A DNA stretch of 64,000 nucleotides, taken from contig JAEFCZ010000026.1 of assembly GCA_016125975.1 (NCBI GenBank), forward strand, positions 1 to 64,000, written 5' to 3'. This stretch comes from Candidatus Nitrosopumilus sp. Its GTDB lineage: Archaea; Thermoproteota; Nitrososphaeria; Nitrososphaerales; Nitrosopumilaceae. How positions within the stretch are numbered: position 1 is the stretch's first letter; the number at the start of each line of letters is the position of its first letter. Both the position numbers and the translations under genes were made by a program. The notes beneath the pieces are model-generated. The model was given only the letters and a program-made list of their open reading frames with translations. It had not been told where the DNA came from and made no database searches. Below, one piece after another: positions 1 through 8,355 of the stretch.

Positions 1-137
1 GTTTTTCTCTTTGGAGCTGCCTTTCTTTTTGCGGCTTTTCTCTTTGGAGCTGCTTTTTTAGCTGCAGTATTTCTTTTTGCTGCCTTTCTCTTTGGAGCTG
101 CTTTTCTCTTTGGAGCGGCTTTTCGTTTAGCTGCCAT
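1..137 (-). CDS. Lys/Ala-rich basic protein, partial at window edge
   Basis: Reading the minus strand from an ATG at 137 gives about 45 residues made almost entirely of Ala, Lys, Arg and Pro in repeating AAPKRK / AAKRK units; the frame runs off the window start. This composition resembles histone H1-like or other DNA-binding basic tails, but there is no folded domain in view. The internal repetition is visible in the DNA as repeated ctttggagctgc units. A nucleic-acid-binding role is inferred from charge only. Confidence 0.6.
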   Translation of the reverse strand, partial: MAAKRKAAPKRKAAPKRKAAKRNTAAKKAAPKRKAAKRKAAPKRK

Positions 138-253
138 GTTTTGATCGACATTTTCATTGTTTTTCAGTGGTTAAACTAAAGAAATTTACACAAATTGATT
201 ACAATTTGTCAAGTAATTTTTTTGTAAAAAAATAAAACTTGATCGTAAATTTT

Positions 254-430
254 TCAATAAACACCTTCAGCTGATGGTCTTCTACCTTGCAACCAACTTG
301 TTTTTCCGCAAATTGTACATTTGTATTTCCTTCTACGCTTGTAAGTTGCCATTTCTGGAAGATAAACTAATTCTTGTTTTGTTTTTGTCATGCAAAACTT
401 GCACCAACGATGTTCAAATTCTTGATCCAT
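254..430 (-). CDS. small zinc-ribbon protein, 58 aa
   Basis: A 58-codon frame starts at an ATG at 430 and ends with TGA at 254-256. It has two CxxC knuckles (WCKFC near residue 11 and CTIC near residue 40), spaced like a zinc ribbon, and a basic stretch (YKRRRKYK) between them. It lies 16 nt downstream of the DRG GTPase on the same strand, so it is probably cotranscribed with it. Function unknown; a nucleic-acid or ribosome-associated role would fit its basic charge. Confidence 0.6.
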   Translation of the reverse strand: MDQEFEHRWCKFCMTKTKQELVYLPEMATYKRRRKYKCTICGKTSWLQGRRPSAEGVY

Positions 431-446
431 GTTACCTTTTTTTTAA

Positions 447-1556
447 TTACGTTCCGCGCTTTTTGATGATTGTTAACACATCTTCATCTTGTAAAATATG
501 ACTTAATCCTACTCTTTGTCCTCCAAACTTTACACTTTTTCCCCACACCAATCCGTATCTGAACTCTCTTTTCATTCTTCGATGTAACTTGTTACAAATA
601 TCTTCTACCGAATCACCTTCTCTTGCAATTAATGGTTCTTTAAAATCGGTCTCACCACCTTTTGGACGCATGTAAATTCTAATGAATTTTAATTTTTGAT
701 AAATTTTTTCTTGTAATAATTCAATATTGATATCTGAATTTGCTGACACTTCAATTACATCTGATTTTATTTTGGTTTTCAAATCTTTAAGAAATTTTTT
801 ATCAACTAAATCAATTTTATTTAAAATTGTAAGTGCCTTTGAATAACTGATGTTTCCTGCAATATGATCAGATATTTGCTCTGATGTTATATCTTCTCTA
901 ACAACAACACGTGCACTAACAATTCCGTAAAGGTGCAAAATATCTTTCAAATGTTTTTCTGTAATTTTTGTTAGTTTTACTTGTTGAGCAATTGCAATTC
1001 CTCCCATCCCTGCTTTTTCAATTGTAATGTTTGGCGGAAGTTGGTTTAGTCTAATTCCTATATTTCCTAACTCATTAACTAGTACGTCTTCATGATATGG
1101 CTGGAATACATCTAGTACCAATAATACAAGATCTGCAGTTCTTGCTACTGATAGAATTCTTTTTCCTAAACCCTTTCCTGTAGATGCTCCTTTGATGATT
1201 CCTGGAAGATCTAAGACCTGAATTTTAGCACCTCTATATTCCATCATTCCTGGAACAACTGTCAATGTTGTAAATTGAAATGCCCCAACTGCTGATTTTG
1301 CTCCAGTTAATTTGTTAAGTAATGTGGATTTTCCAACACTTGGTAATCCAATAAAGACCACTGTTGCATCTCCTGTTCTTCTAACATCAAACCCATCTTG
1401 TTTCATTCCAGATTTTTTTGCAGCGTTGTCTTCTTGCTCTCTTTTGAGTTTTGCAATCTTTGCTTTTAGTAATCCAAGATGATGTTCTGTTGCTTTGTTG
1501 ATCTGAGTTCTTGCCATTTCATCTTGAATGGCTTTAATTTTTTCAGGAATTCCCAA
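447..1556 (-). CDS. DRG-family (OBG-type) GTP-binding protein
   Basis: A 369-aa translation-associated GTPase. The P-loop GLPSVGKST is at about 70-78, the G3 motif DLPG at about 115-118, an NKID G4 motif near 247, and the C-terminal ~70 residues look like a TGS domain (ending HILQDEDVLTIIKKRG). The N-terminal helical region (KIKAIQDEMARTQ...) is the one seen in archaeal and eukaryotic DRG proteins. DRG proteins bind ribosomes or RNA. Length and domain order are normal. It starts 2 nt after the DUF504 gene, so the two form an operon. Confidence 0.92.
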   Translation of the reverse strand: MGIPEKIKAIQDEMARTQINKATEHHLGLLKAKIAKLKREQEDNAAKKSGMKQDGFDVRRTGDATVVFIGLPSVGKSTLLNKLTGAKSAVGAFQFTTLTVVPGMMEYRGAKIQVLDLPGIIKGASTGKGLGKRILSVARTADLVLLVLDVFQPYHEDVLVNELGNIGIRLNQLPPNITIEKAGMGGIAIAQQVKLTKITEKHLKDILHLYGIVSARVVVREDITSEQISDHIAGNISYSKALTILNKIDLVDKKFLKDLKTKIKSDVIEVSANSDINIELLQEKIYQKLKFIRIYMRPKGGETDFKEPLIAREGDSVEDICNKLHRRMKREFRYGLVWGKSVKFGGQRVGLSHILQDEDVLTIIKKRGT

Positions 1557-1558
1557 TA

Positions 1559-1786
1559 CTATTCACTACCTGCTAATTTCTTTTCAAATAAAATCGTATT
1601 ATTCTTTTTAATTTTCTTTATTCTGCTTATTGGTATGGTCTGTAAATTATCTGACCGAACCAAAAATTCTGGCAATGTAGTTTCAATAATCCTTTCAAAA
1701 TTTCTATAGAAAATTTTGTATGATTTTGATTCATCTGAAAATTTTGCTTTACTAAAAATTCCTTCAATAATTCCTTTTTTTGTCAT
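1559..1786 (-). CDS. DUF504 / UPF0248 (MJ1316-type) RNA-related protein
   Basis: A 75-aa protein matching the UPF0248 pattern: an amphipathic start, a central FYRNFERII segment, then IPISRIKKIKKNNTILFEKK. The family's MJ1316 domain is proposed to recognise RNA ends. It is the first gene of the minus-strand group that continues into the DRG GTPase. The gap to the divergent phosphatase gene is about 90 bp and must hold both promoters. Confidence 0.65.
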   Translation of the reverse strand: MTKKGIIEGIFSKAKFSDESKSYKIFYRNFERIIETTLPEFLVRSDNLQTIPISRIKKIKKNNTILFEKKLAGSE

Positions 1787-1878
1787 ATTTTGAGTAAAAT
1801 CATTGCATTAATGAACAATACGTATTTCTTTTTTGTTTCATACGTAGCAAATATTATTCGGTACAAAAAACATCTGAT

Positions 1879-2574
1879 GTGAGAAAAAGAACTTTTGCAG
1901 TCGACATTGACGGCACAATCACTGAAAATGGTGGCGGACGAATTCATTTGGATGCTTTAGAAGCATTAAGACGTCTTGTTAATATGGGTCATGATGTAAT
2001 TTTTGTAACTGGCCGATCTTCTGTTGAAGGATTTTTACTTTCAGTATTTGGTGGTACTACGAAAGTTGCTGTAGGTGAAAATGGTGGTTGCATCACACTT
2101 GATTCAAACGATCATATTTTGTTGGGTAATCTTGATGAATGCAAAAATGCTCTTGATATTTTAAAAAATAACCTAGAAACTGTAGAAGAAAAGTATGTTT
2201 TTCCTAGAATGACTGAGGTTGTTTTACAAAGAACATTTGATCTTGATCAGGCCAGAAAAATCTTAACTGAACAAAATATCAATGTTGAATTATCTGATAG
2301 TCAATACGCCTATCACATAAACTCTTCAGGAATCGATAAAGGGACTGGCTTTACTGAAGTTATGAAGAGATTTTCTATCTCAAAAGATGATGTTATTGCA
2401 ATTGGTGATAGTGCTACAGACATCCCGTTATTCAAAGTGGCAAAAACAAGTGTTGCTTTGGGTAATGCATTTGATGATGTAAAATCAGAGGCCACAATGA
2501 CTGTTTCTGCACATGCAGGTGATGGTGTACTTGAAGCATTAGATAAATTAGCACCTAGATTATCTGAGATATAG
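1879..2574 (+). CDS. phosphoglycolate phosphatase, archaeal HAD type
   Basis: A 231-aa HAD phosphatase. HAD motif I VDIDGT is at residues 8-13 (nucleophile Asp9, acid Asp11), motif II VTGRS near 43, a conserved Lys in IDKGTGF near 152, and motif IV GDSATD near 177. The small cap resembles the archaeal Cof/TA0175-type phosphoglycolate phosphatases that remove 2-phosphoglycolate. The start is GTG: the ATG two bases earlier is followed at once by TGA. It is followed one base after its stop by argS, so it is likely cotranscribed. Confidence 0.85.
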   Translation: MRKRTFAVDIDGTITENGGGRIHLDALEALRRLVNMGHDVIFVTGRSSVEGFLLSVFGGTTKVAVGENGGCITLDSNDHILLGNLDECKNALDILKNNLETVEEKYVFPRMTEVVLQRTFDLDQARKILTEQNINVELSDSQYAYHINSSGIDKGTGFTEVMKRFSISKDDVIAIGDSATDIPLFKVAKTSVALGNAFDDVKSEATMTVSAHAGDGVLEALDKLAPRLSEI

Positions 2575-2575
2575 T

Positions 2576-4462
2576 ATGACTTTCAAATCGATAATTGATG
2601 AAATTGAAAATAATCTCAATAAGATTTTAGATGATCTATCTATTTCTGACGTAAAGTTTTCTGTAGAGCCTGCAAAACCCGGTTTTGGTGATGTCAGTTC
2701 TAATGTCACTTTCTTACTTGCAAAACAACTCAAAAAAAGTCCAAAAGAAATTTCTGAAATGTTATCTGAAAAATATTCTCAATGTATTAGTGCACTAGTA
2801 TCAAAACCTGAATCTCATCCATCTGGTTATCTGAATTTTTATGCTGATTGGCCAAAACTAAATCAATTAATTCTATCTGAATCTAATTTACCTGAATTCG
2901 GAGATGTTGATATTGGAAAAAATTCTACAATTGTTGTAGAGCACACCAGTGTAAACCCAAACAAAGCTCTTCACATTGGTCATATACGTAATATCATTAT
3001 TGGTGACACTGTTTCTAGAATTTTACAAAAAGCAAACTACAAAGTTAATGTCTTAAACTATGTTGATGATTCTGGTCTTCAAGTAGCTGACATTATTGTG
3101 GGATTCAAACATTTTGGATATGAAATTGAACCTCCAGAAGGAAAGAAATTTGATCATTATTGTGGTGATGATGTTTATGTAAAAACTACTGAAAAGTATG
3201 AACAAGACTCTAGTTTGGAGGAAATTAGAAAGAATGTTCTCAAAGAATTGGAGGATGGAAATTCTGAAACTGCACAATTTGCTGACAAAATCACACGTCG
3301 TGTATTGTCAAACCAACTTGAAACATGTTGGAATCTCTCAGTTTCTTATGATTGCTTGAACTTTGAATCTCAAATAATTCGTTCTGGATTGTGGGATGGG
3401 ATATTTGAAAAACTCAAAGAAATGAATCTAGTTGAATTTGAAAATGATGGAAAAAATGTTGGATGTTGGGTTATTCGTGGTGATGGAAAAGAAGAGGATA
3501 AAGTAATTGTCAGAAGTAATGGAACTGCTACATACATTGCAAAAGATATTCCATATGCTGCCTGGAAATTGGGGTTGTTAGATGATCCATTTCATTATGA
3601 AAAATACGAAAAAGAACAGCCAAACTCTCGTGTTTTGTGGCAAACCACATTAAATGACAGTGCTTTTGTATCTCAAAATTTCTCAGGTGACAAAGTAATA
3701 ACTGTAATTGATTCTCGTCAGGCAAGATTACAAAAAATCATTACATCATTAATGGGAAAATTCAAATCAATTCCTGATGCTTATGTCCATTTAGGATACG
3801 AATCTGTTACTCTAAGTTCTGATACTGCTAAAGTTTTAGGTATTGAAACTGATGGCAAACAAGCTCAAATGTCTGGAAGAAAAGGCTTGTATGTTAATGC
3901 TGATTCTGTTTATGATTTACTAAAAGAAAAAACCACTGAAGAGACAAAGAAAAGACATCCTGAAATGGATGACTCTGAGATTGAAAAAATCTCTCATGCT
4001 GTGTCTGTTGCAACATTACGTTATGAGATGATTAAGCAGGATTTGGACAAAATCATTGCATTTGATTTAACAAAATCTCTTAGTCTGGAAGGTGATACTG
4101 CTCCATACATCCAATATACTCATGCTAGAGCATCTAGAATTTTAGAGAAATCTGGAAGAGATTCTTCAATTGATGTTGACTTTTCTCTACTCCGGGAACA
4201 ATCTGAAATTGATTTAGTGAAAACAATAGGGCTTTTCAATTTACAAGTTCGAGATGCTGCAAATAATTTATCTCCAAAAGTAATCTCTAGATATTGTCAT
4301 GATTTAGCAGTTGCCTTCAATTCGTTTTATGAAAAATCTAAGGTTCTTGATCTAGGCGATGAGCGACTAGAAAACTCTCGTTTGTGTTTAGTTCATTCAT
4401 TCAAAATTACTATTGAAAAGGCACTAAATCTTCTTGGAATTACTGCTCCTGATAAGATGTAA
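2576..4462 (+). CDS. argS: arginyl-tRNA synthetase
   Basis: A 628-aa class I aminoacyl-tRNA synthetase that charges tRNA-Arg. The HIGH motif is ALHIGHIRN at 131-139 and the KMSKS region appears as MSGRKG near 432-437. The N-terminal ~110 residues form the ArgRS-specific additional domain and the C-terminal ~120 residues the helical anticodon-binding (DALR) domain (IQYTHARASRIL). Length is normal. It is the last core gene before the integrase island. Confidence 0.96.
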   Translation: MTFKSIIDEIENNLNKILDDLSISDVKFSVEPAKPGFGDVSSNVTFLLAKQLKKSPKEISEMLSEKYSQCISALVSKPESHPSGYLNFYADWPKLNQLILSESNLPEFGDVDIGKNSTIVVEHTSVNPNKALHIGHIRNIIIGDTVSRILQKANYKVNVLNYVDDSGLQVADIIVGFKHFGYEIEPPEGKKFDHYCGDDVYVKTTEKYEQDSSLEEIRKNVLKELEDGNSETAQFADKITRRVLSNQLETCWNLSVSYDCLNFESQIIRSGLWDGIFEKLKEMNLVEFENDGKNVGCWVIRGDGKEEDKVIVRSNGTATYIAKDIPYAAWKLGLLDDPFHYEKYEKEQPNSRVLWQTTLNDSAFVSQNFSGDKVITVIDSRQARLQKIITSLMGKFKSIPDAYVHLGYESVTLSSDTAKVLGIETDGKQAQMSGRKGLYVNADSVYDLLKEKTTEETKKRHPEMDDSEIEKISHAVSVATLRYEMIKQDLDKIIAFDLTKSLSLEGDTAPYIQYTHARASRILEKSGRDSSIDVDFSLLREQSEIDLVKTIGLFNLQVRDAANNLSPKVISRYCHDLAVAFNSFYEKSKVLDLGDERLENSRLCLVHSFKITIEKALNLLGITAPDKM

Positions 4463-4465
4463 TGT

Positions 4466-4506
4466 CCCAGTGAGTGCACTACACGAATGCTGGCTGTCTC
4501 ACTGGG
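4466..4506. other. 9-bp perfect hairpin after argS
   Basis: CCCAGTGAG (4466-4474) and CTCACTGGG (4498-4506) form a perfect 9-bp stem with a 23-nt loop, beginning 3 nt after the argS stop. It lies immediately outside the island repeat. It may be a transcript-end structure or part of a structured element at the left boundary of the island. It has no following T-run, so it is not a typical archaeal terminator. Confidence 0.55.
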
Positions 4507-4509
4507 TTG

Positions 4510-4525
4510 TTGGCGTGCAAACCAA
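4510..4525 (+). repeat. left copy of 16-bp island-flanking direct repeat (putative attL)
   Basis: TTGGCGTGCAAACCAA occurs here and again at 14924-14939 in the same orientation. Two short motifs lie on the inner side: TTTCCGAGCT at 4533-4542 and AAGCCACCAG at 4548-4557. Both recur just inside the right copy, in mirrored order. The recombinase gene starts about 70 bp further in. Attachment-site identity is inferred from this arrangement. Confidence 0.55.
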
Positions 4526-4597
4526 CCACCGTTTTCCGAGCTCTTTTAAGCCACCAGGTATTAATTTTGGTAATTGTCAGTCATAACTGAGAAAATA

Positions 4598-5602
4598 ATG
4601 ATTTCTGAATCAAACATGTAAGATGCAACCAAAAAAGAATACAATTTCAGATTGGGACTATTCTATAGATATGCTGGATTCAAGACTGATGCTGAATTTC
4701 TTAACTGCCCTACTGATTAACTTCAAACTCTCTTGGTAAATTACACAAGGCATTTGATAAAGCGTGTCAATAATGATGACTTGTCGGCAAATACAGTACC
4801 CAAGATGTTCAGAGGAATCAAGTGGTTACTCAATTCAAACTATCGTGAACACGACATTAGATGGAAGCCAATTGAGGCATTATTTCCAAAATCTGTAAAA
4901 CGTTCAGGATACAAGGCATGGACTACTGAACAAATCCAAATGATGATTGAAAAATCTAGTGATATACGAAATAAAGCCTTGATTCATTTTCAAGCCTCAA
5001 CAGGTGGTAGAGTAGGGGTTCATGATCATCCATTACTAATGAAACATCTAACTATGATGGAATGGAATGGACATGGTTGTTACGCTATTTTGTTTTATGC
5101 TGATTTAGATGAAACAGTTGAAGAAAAAGATCTCAGAGATAAACAAGATGATGTTCAAGGTGGAGATTCATACTATTCATTTTTGACACCAGAGGCAACA
5201 GATGCACTTGACAAATATTTTGATGCTAGAAAACGAAAAGGTGATGTGTTTACTGATGATACCCCAATATTTGTTTCAAGCAAAAATTCCCAATTAACGG
5301 ATGGTAATGTAAAAGCAATTCTGTTTAGATTACTTGAAAATATGACTGAAATAACTAGGGTCAAAAAAGGTAGAAGATATGATATTCAAATCAATCATGG
5401 TTTTAGAAAAAGAATCAATACAATTTTGAAATTAGAATCTGATGTTAATAGTAATATTGCAGAAAAAATTTTAGGTCACAAAAATGGCTTAGATGGTGTT
5501 TATTTATCTCCTACAAGACAAGAGTGTTTTAATGAATTTTGTAAAGGCATATCACAACTAACGATTTCCGATGCCGAAAGACAAAAATTGTATTCATTTT
5601 AG
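4598..5602 (+). pseudogene. archaeal tyrosine recombinase (integrase), N-terminus broken by two stops
   Basis: The intact part (TTG at 4733 to 5602, 289 aa) holds the catalytic domain: Arg in STGGRVG, the HxxR box as HGFRKR, a second His in LGHK and the likely Tyr nucleophile in GVYLSPTRQ. Upstream in the same frame from ATG 4598 there is clear core-binding-domain sequence (KEYNFRLGLFYRYAGFKT) interrupted by TAA at 4619-4621 and 4718-4720. The full frame would be 334 codons, typical of archaeal integrases. The enzyme is therefore probably inactive, or restricted to a fragment lacking the DNA-binding arm. It sits just inside the left island repeat. Confidence 0.8.
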
Positions 5603-5676
5603 GCACAAAAAATAGATTGTTGTTAAAAAATACCAAAAATCAAGTCATAATGTATGAAATTAAAAGAAGATATTAT

Positions 5677-5694
5677 ATGCAAGAAATCTTGCAT
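5677..5694. promoter_or_regulatory. operator-like palindrome upstream of the PIN-module
   Basis: ATGCAAGA-AA-TCTTGCAT is a perfect 8-bp inverted repeat. It lies between an AT-rich TATA-like stretch (about 5668-5676) and the TTG start at 5714. Its position inside the promoter suggests repressor binding and autoregulation of the two-gene module that follows; no regulator is demonstrated. Confidence 0.5.
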
Positions 5695-5713
5695 TAAAAA
5701 ACAAGGGATCTGA

Positions 5714-6643
5714 TTGAAAGCATTAACCACAAGTTTTGAAAACTATGACAAACAGGATTTTGCCAAGTCTGCTGTTTTGTATGTATTACAGCATTTTCAA
5801 CCGAGTCTTAGGAAAAAAATAGCTTCAAAACATTACTTGAAAAAAACAATAATCGACCTTACCCCAGATGAGCAGCCAGATTTAGAAAAAATAATATCAA
5901 GCGAAATTGAGTTCGTTGCAAATCAAGTTTCTTTTAGTGCAAACTGGTTTAGTACTGATGATTATCTGAAATTATGGAAAAAATACTTTGCAAAGTTTCT
6001 AAACGAACATGTGGAAATCCAAGAGTCTCTGCAAACATTTGAATCTGATTTTCCAGAAGATACCAATGAGCAGTTTGGATTGATGATAGACTCATTGACT
6101 CGATTAACATTCTTACTCAAAACATCGTATAATGAATGGCATAGAAAGTCAATGGCAGAATTCCTTGAATCAAATTTGCCATTAGAACTATACAATCTAT
6201 ACAATTTGTCATACATTGAAAAAATATCTGTAATGAAATCCCTTGTAGGTGACTTAATTAGATTACAAGGAAGATTGCATCTGGTTAGAGCAAACGAGAG
6301 AAAAATAAGAGTAGAATTGACAAAGTTTGAAAAACAACACAGGAAACTTTCAGGAATGTTCGCAAAACTTTCTCGTTCAGAACTTACACTGCGATTTTTT
6401 CTGAGATCAAACAATGCACAAGAACTAGAAGATTTGTTTAAAACAAAACCTCTTACATTGAATAGTAACACTGAGGATAAATTTACAGTATATTTCAACA
6501 AATTTAGACAGAGTCTTACTGAAATGACAAGTTTCCTAGACGAAAAATATCTTGATGAGGATATGGTGTTGAATTCATCTGAATCTGAATCCTTTAGAGA
6601 TTTTGATGAAAAATTAAGGCAAATAGTCCTCAAACATGCCTAA
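5714..6643 (+). CDS. uncharacterised helical protein, partner of PIN-like nuclease
   Basis: A 309-aa protein with no family I recognise. It is predicted almost entirely helical, charged and without membrane segments, with coiled-coil-like stretches in the second half (about 195-240) and a Ser/Glu-rich segment near 290. The start is TTG at 5714, preceded by a weak GGGAT ribosome site. It overlaps the next gene by 8 bp, which implies translational coupling. Gene order, operator-like palindrome and overlap resemble a toxin-antitoxin or two-component defence cassette, but nothing in the sequence proves this. Confidence 0.55.
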   Translation: MKALTTSFENYDKQDFAKSAVLYVLQHFQPSLRKKIASKHYLKKTIIDLTPDEQPDLEKIISSEIEFVANQVSFSANWFSTDDYLKLWKKYFAKFLNEHVEIQESLQTFESDFPEDTNEQFGLMIDSLTRLTFLLKTSYNEWHRKSMAEFLESNLPLELYNLYNLSYIEKISVMKSLVGDLIRLQGRLHLVRANERKIRVELTKFEKQHRKLSGMFAKLSRSELTLRFFLRSNNAQELEDLFKTKPLTLNSNTEDKFTVYFNKFRQSLTEMTSFLDEKYLDEDMVLNSSESESFRDFDEKLRQIVLKHA

Positions 6644-7391
6644 AAAAGAAAAAATAGTTGTTTGCGTTGATCCATCAATTTTTCTAGCAGAAGTATTTGG
6701 GAATGAAACACAATCTACGCGAGCAGGGGCTATTGGCAAATTTCAACAAATATTTCAATTTGAAAAATGTATGCCCAAAACTGTAAAGGATGAAGTAGAA
6801 AGCAGACTGTCAGAAATTATAAAATTAGTAGAAGAACTCTCAAAGGATTTCATAAGAGAATTCCGTTTATTCAAAGGTGAACAGTCAAAAATTGGTCTAT
6901 CTGATTTGACATCTATTCAATCATTTTTTTCCGATTTAAAGAAAAACCACAAAATAAGATCATCTGAATTGGAAATTATTAACAACATAGAATCAGTTCT
7001 TGTACAATTTCTTACAGAAAACTATAGTAAGAAAAAAGGTTTGGAAACGAATGATTTTGTTCTAGATGTCATGGTTGAATTTAACAAATTATTATCTGGT
7101 TTAAAATATACTTTTTATAGTAATCTAAAAGGGTACAAAATATTTTCTGTTGAAGTAAATCCTGAAACATGCAAAAAACTACACAATGAAAAAAAATTAG
7201 AAAAAACAGTAAAGAAAAAACCTCAAGAGATTAAAATTCTCTGTGAAGTTGAATCCTACAAACAAAATTCAAAGAAAACCTGTTTATTGGCAACCGTGGA
7301 TCATAATGATTTTTTGAGTAATGCAAAATTGATTGAATCTCTTATCGGAATAAAATGTGTTGATCCGATTTATCTTCCGAATGAATTCTAA
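6636..7391 (+). CDS. PIN-like domain protein (putative ribonuclease)
   Basis: A 251-aa protein. The N-terminus VVCVDPSIFLAEVF resembles PIN strand 1 with its metal-binding Asp, and the C-terminus LLATVDHNDFL ... IGIKCVDPIYL resembles the closing PIN elements (xTxDxDF then a beta strand ending before Pro). The centre is a long helical insertion, so it is longer than standard ~130-aa VapC toxins. PIN proteins usually cut RNA. It overlaps the upstream helical protein by 8 bp, which could be its antitoxin or sensor. The PIN call is by pattern only. Confidence 0.5.
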   Translation: MPKKEKIVVCVDPSIFLAEVFGNETQSTRAGAIGKFQQIFQFEKCMPKTVKDEVESRLSEIIKLVEELSKDFIREFRLFKGEQSKIGLSDLTSIQSFFSDLKKNHKIRSSELEIINNIESVLVQFLTENYSKKKGLETNDFVLDVMVEFNKLLSGLKYTFYSNLKGYKIFSVEVNPETCKKLHNEKKLEKTVKKKPQEIKILCEVESYKQNSKKTCLLATVDHNDFLSNAKLIESLIGIKCVDPIYLPNEF

Positions 7392-7543
7392 AGGGTCAAA
7401 AATGAGATTAATAAATCTAGTACTAACACTAACAAATTTTATTTGAAAATTAGGATTGAGGTGACCTGGTACTAGTTTTTTAAATCCCAAAAACAATTAC
7501 CCTTTATGATTTTAAATCATGTTCGATTAAAGGAGGCAAAAAA

Positions 7544-7729
7544 TTGAATTCCATTTTTTGTTGTAAGGATAAAAACCCAAAAATCTTCAAAGTAAAATTT
7601 GATTCTGGAAAACTTGGAAAAGATGATACTTGGAATTTATGTGTGGATTGTAATTCTAAATCTGAATTTCGGGACCATAGAATTTCAACAGAAAAAATTT
7701 GTTTGATTGATGAAAATGATGCTGAATGA
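7544..7729 (+). CDS. small Cys-containing protein, 61 aa
   Basis: A 61-aa protein with CC near residue 6 and CVDC near residue 33, plausibly a single zinc site. The TTG start is supported by a strong AGGAGG ribosome-binding site 8 nt upstream, unusual in this window, where most genes look leaderless. No function recognised. It belongs to the island. Confidence 0.55.
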   Translation: MNSIFCCKDKNPKIFKVKFDSGKLGKDDTWNLCVDCNSKSEFRDHRISTEKICLIDENDAE

Positions 7730-7758
7730 TGTTGCAATATAATATAAAATAAATTAAA

Positions 7759-8199
7759 ATGAAAATAATTAATAATAATAAAAATAATAATAAAAAAATA
7801 CAACCAATACCTACTATTGGTGAATGTATTCCTAATACTATGGATGATGAGTTATGTCTTGTACAAATACAAATTCCATCATACCTTGTAAGAAAACTTC
7901 ATGAATCTTCAGAAAGTACACATGGTAGTAAGGATTTTTGTGAGAATATTGTGTTAAATGCAATAATTGATCTGTTAGAAAAGTCTACACAACATCATAC
8001 AGCATCATTATTGTATAATGGTGGGATCCCAAGAAAAGATGTATTAGATAAATTAATAGACATTGGAAAATTTTTAAAATTGCTTGACTCTTATCCTAAT
8101 TTATCTCCGCCCGCAGTCCGAAATGCAATTAAACAAAATGTGGGAAAAGATTCAAGAACTTTCAAAAGCTACATGGATTGTATAAGACCCATATCATAA
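7759..8199 (+). CDS. hypothetical island protein, 146 aa
   Basis: The start is an Asn/Lys-rich low-complexity run (KIINNNKNNNKK) from AAT/AAA repeats. The body contains QIQIPSYLVRKLHESSES, which recalls ribbon-helix-helix type regulators, then a helical region (VLDKLIDIGKFLKLLDSY). The RHH resemblance is weak. Its TAA overlaps an ATG for a 28-codon frame (8199-8285), so either a coupled microprotein follows or the C-terminus is frameshifted. Confidence 0.45.
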   Translation: MKIINNNKNNNKKIQPIPTIGECIPNTMDDELCLVQIQIPSYLVRKLHESSESTHGSKDFCENIVLNAIIDLLEKSTQHHTASLLYNGGIPRKDVLDKLIDIGKFLKLLDSYPNLSPPAVRNAIKQNVGKDSRTFKSYMDCIRPIS

Positions 8200-8285
8200 T
8201 GTTACGTGGTGAATCTGGAATAGGACAAATATGGAACATGGGTGAGTTTGTCAAGGCTGTAGAAAATGAATTTTTAAGTAGATAA
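8199..8285 (+). CDS. possible 28-aa microprotein or frameshifted tail
   Basis: ATG at 8199 overlaps the preceding stop (TAATG) and opens a 28-codon frame with a helical end (FVKAVENEFLSR). It may be translationally coupled, or may be the displaced C-terminus of the upstream gene. I cannot tell which from one sequence. Confidence 0.25.
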   Translation: MLRGESGIGQIWNMGEFVKAVENEFLSR

Positions 8286-8355
8286 GTAATTTCTAAAATT
8301 GTATTTTGTATATGTAAAGATCCCCTTTTTAAATATGAAATTATGAATAAAGAAG

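Noticed and set aside
4463-4560. tRNA as the island's integration target next to argS
   Set aside because: No T-loop or cloverleaf pairing could be found; only hairpins and the 16-bp repeat.
5962-6633. 223-codon minus-strand frame opposite the helical island protein
   Set aside because: Ser/Phe/Leu-rich composition of an antisense shadow; the plus-strand gene has a promoter, start and overlap with its partner.
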